Assembly (NCBI GenBank): GCA_009885445.1
Contig: VFKQ01000369.1
Location: 1 to 5,225 of the forward strand
DNA from: Anaerolineaceae bacterium
GTDB taxonomy: Bacteria; Chloroflexota; Anaerolineae; Anaerolineales; Villigracilaceae
Length of the DNA stretch: 5,225 nt
Reading direction: 5' to 3'
Positions 4,536 through 5,225 of the stretch are shown here, one piece after another. Below the pieces are notes generated by a model. It searched no databases, was not told the origin of the DNA, and worked only from the letters and a program-made list of their open reading frames with translations. The position numbers were made by a program, and so were the translations under genes. Position 1 is the stretch's first letter. Each line of letters begins with the position of its first letter.

Positions 4536-5225
4536 ATGCCTCCCTTCACGGACAAACGCATCCTGCTCGGCGTCACCGGCTCCATCGCGGCGTTCAAGGC
4601 CGCGGACCTGGCCTCCAAGTTAACGCAGGCAGGCGCGCAGGTGGACGTGATTCTCACGGCGGGCGCGGAAAAATTTATTGCGCCGCTCACCTTTCAATCC
4701 GTCACGGGTCGCCGCGCCTACACTGACGCCGATCTGTGGGGCGGCGAAGCGCATGTTCTGCACGTCGGCCTCGCGCAGGCCGCGAATCTGCTCGTCATCG
4801 CGCCGTGCACGGCGAACACGCTCGCCAAACTTGCGCACGGCCTCTCGGATAATTTGCTGACCGTCACTGCGCTGGCGAGTCGCTCGCCGCTGGTGCTTGC
4901 GCCCGCGATGGATGGCGGGATGTTTGACTCAGACGCGACTCAAGCAAATCTCGATTTATTAACCGAACGCGGCGCGACGATTCTCGGTCCGCAGGAGGGA
5001 CATCTCGCCTCGGGCGGACTCGGGCGCGGACGCATGACCGAGCCAGCAGAAATTATCGGCCATCTGCGCCTCGTGCTCGGACGTGAGGGCGGGTTAGCCG
5101 GAAAAAAAGTCGTCGTCTCCGCCGGCGGGACTCAAGAGCCGCTCGACCCGGTGCGTGTGCTGACGAATCGCTCCTCGGGCAAACAAGGTTACGCGGTTGC
5201 ACAGTCCGCGCTGGATATGGGCGCA
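4536..5225 (+). CDS. coaBC: Bifunctional CoaBC: phosphopantothenoylcysteine decarboxylase / phosphopantothenate-cysteine ligase (3' truncated)
   Basis: The frame is open to the window end, giving 230 residues of a protein usually near 400. CoaB joins cysteine to 4'-phosphopantothenate, and the FMN-dependent CoaC decarboxylates the product to 4'-phosphopantetheine, steps of cytosolic coenzyme A synthesis. CoaC spans about residues 1-180: ILLGVTGSIAAFK (9-21), the catalytic-type His76 in LHVGLA, IAPCTANTLAKLAHG (88-102) with Asn94, PAMDGGMF (123-130), and the flap GHLASGGLGRGRM (155-167). CoaB begins near 189: KKVVVSAGGTQEPLDPVR (190-207), then NRSSGKQGYAVA (211-222), the usual nucleotide and substrate-binding start. 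Two departures are seen: Ser159 where the well-studied E. coli enzyme has a conserved Cys, and Asp126 for the more common Asn in PxMN. The ATG fits the family's N-terminus; an in-frame GTG at 4506 lacks support. No Shine-Dalgarno is present, and the -10 position suggests a leaderless message. Confidence 0.93.
   Translation, partial: MPPFTDKRILLGVTGSIAAFKAADLASKLTQAGAQVDVILTAGAEKFIAPLTFQSVTGRRAYTDADLWGGEAHVLHVGLAQAANLLVIAPCTANTLAKLAHGLSDNLLTVTALASRSPLVLAPAMDGGMFDSDATQANLDLLTERGATILGPQEGHLASGGLGRGRMTEPAEIIGHLRLVLGREGGLAGKKVVVSAGGTQEPLDPVRVLTNRSSGKQGYAVAQSALDMGA

Overview
The window looks like a chromosomal segment of a bacterium with GC-rich housekeeping genes and repeat-filled intergenic spaces. 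Gene content and intergenic repeat style (nested palindromes with arms such as ggtcgagtag...gtatcgagacc and cattgcgag...ctcgcaatg) would suit an environmental Chloroflexota (Anaerolineae-like) genome. That is an inference from pattern memory; no phylogenetic marker here proves it.

Layout. (i) 1-762 (+): C-terminal two thirds of a saccharopine-dehydrogenase-like / trans-acting enoyl reductase family oxidoreductase, running in from the left edge. (ii) 763-1212: 450 bases without a convincing gene, holding a hairpin that overlaps the preceding stop codon, a TATAAT box, a long terminator-like hairpin (1076-1113) and the ribosome binding site of the next gene. (iii) 1213-2985 (+): a complete secreted PhoX-like (DUF839) phosphatase-type protein with a Sec signal peptide, followed by a 14-bp perfect stem-loop terminator. 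(iv) 2986-3291: three hairpins between convergent transcription units. (v) 4012-3292 (-): a two-gene toxin-antitoxin operon, DUF433 antitoxin then DUF5615 PIN-like toxin, overlapping by 8 bp, with an extended -10 promoter and a 3' terminator. It is bracketed by two hairpins with the same core. (vi) 4120-4535: about 415 bases of nested palindromic repeats. (vii) 4536-5225 (+): the start of coaBC (coenzyme A biosynthesis), apparently leaderless, cut by the right edge.

The genes do not form one pathway: oxidoreductase, secreted phosphatase and CoaBC are separate same-strand units. The divergently placed TA cassette and the repeats occupy the space between them. The least ordinary parts are the TA cassette with its matching hairpin borders, the nested repeat mosaic at 4169-4470, the attenuator-like leader of the phosphatase gene, and the leaderless coaBC start with a Ser in place of the usual flap Cys.
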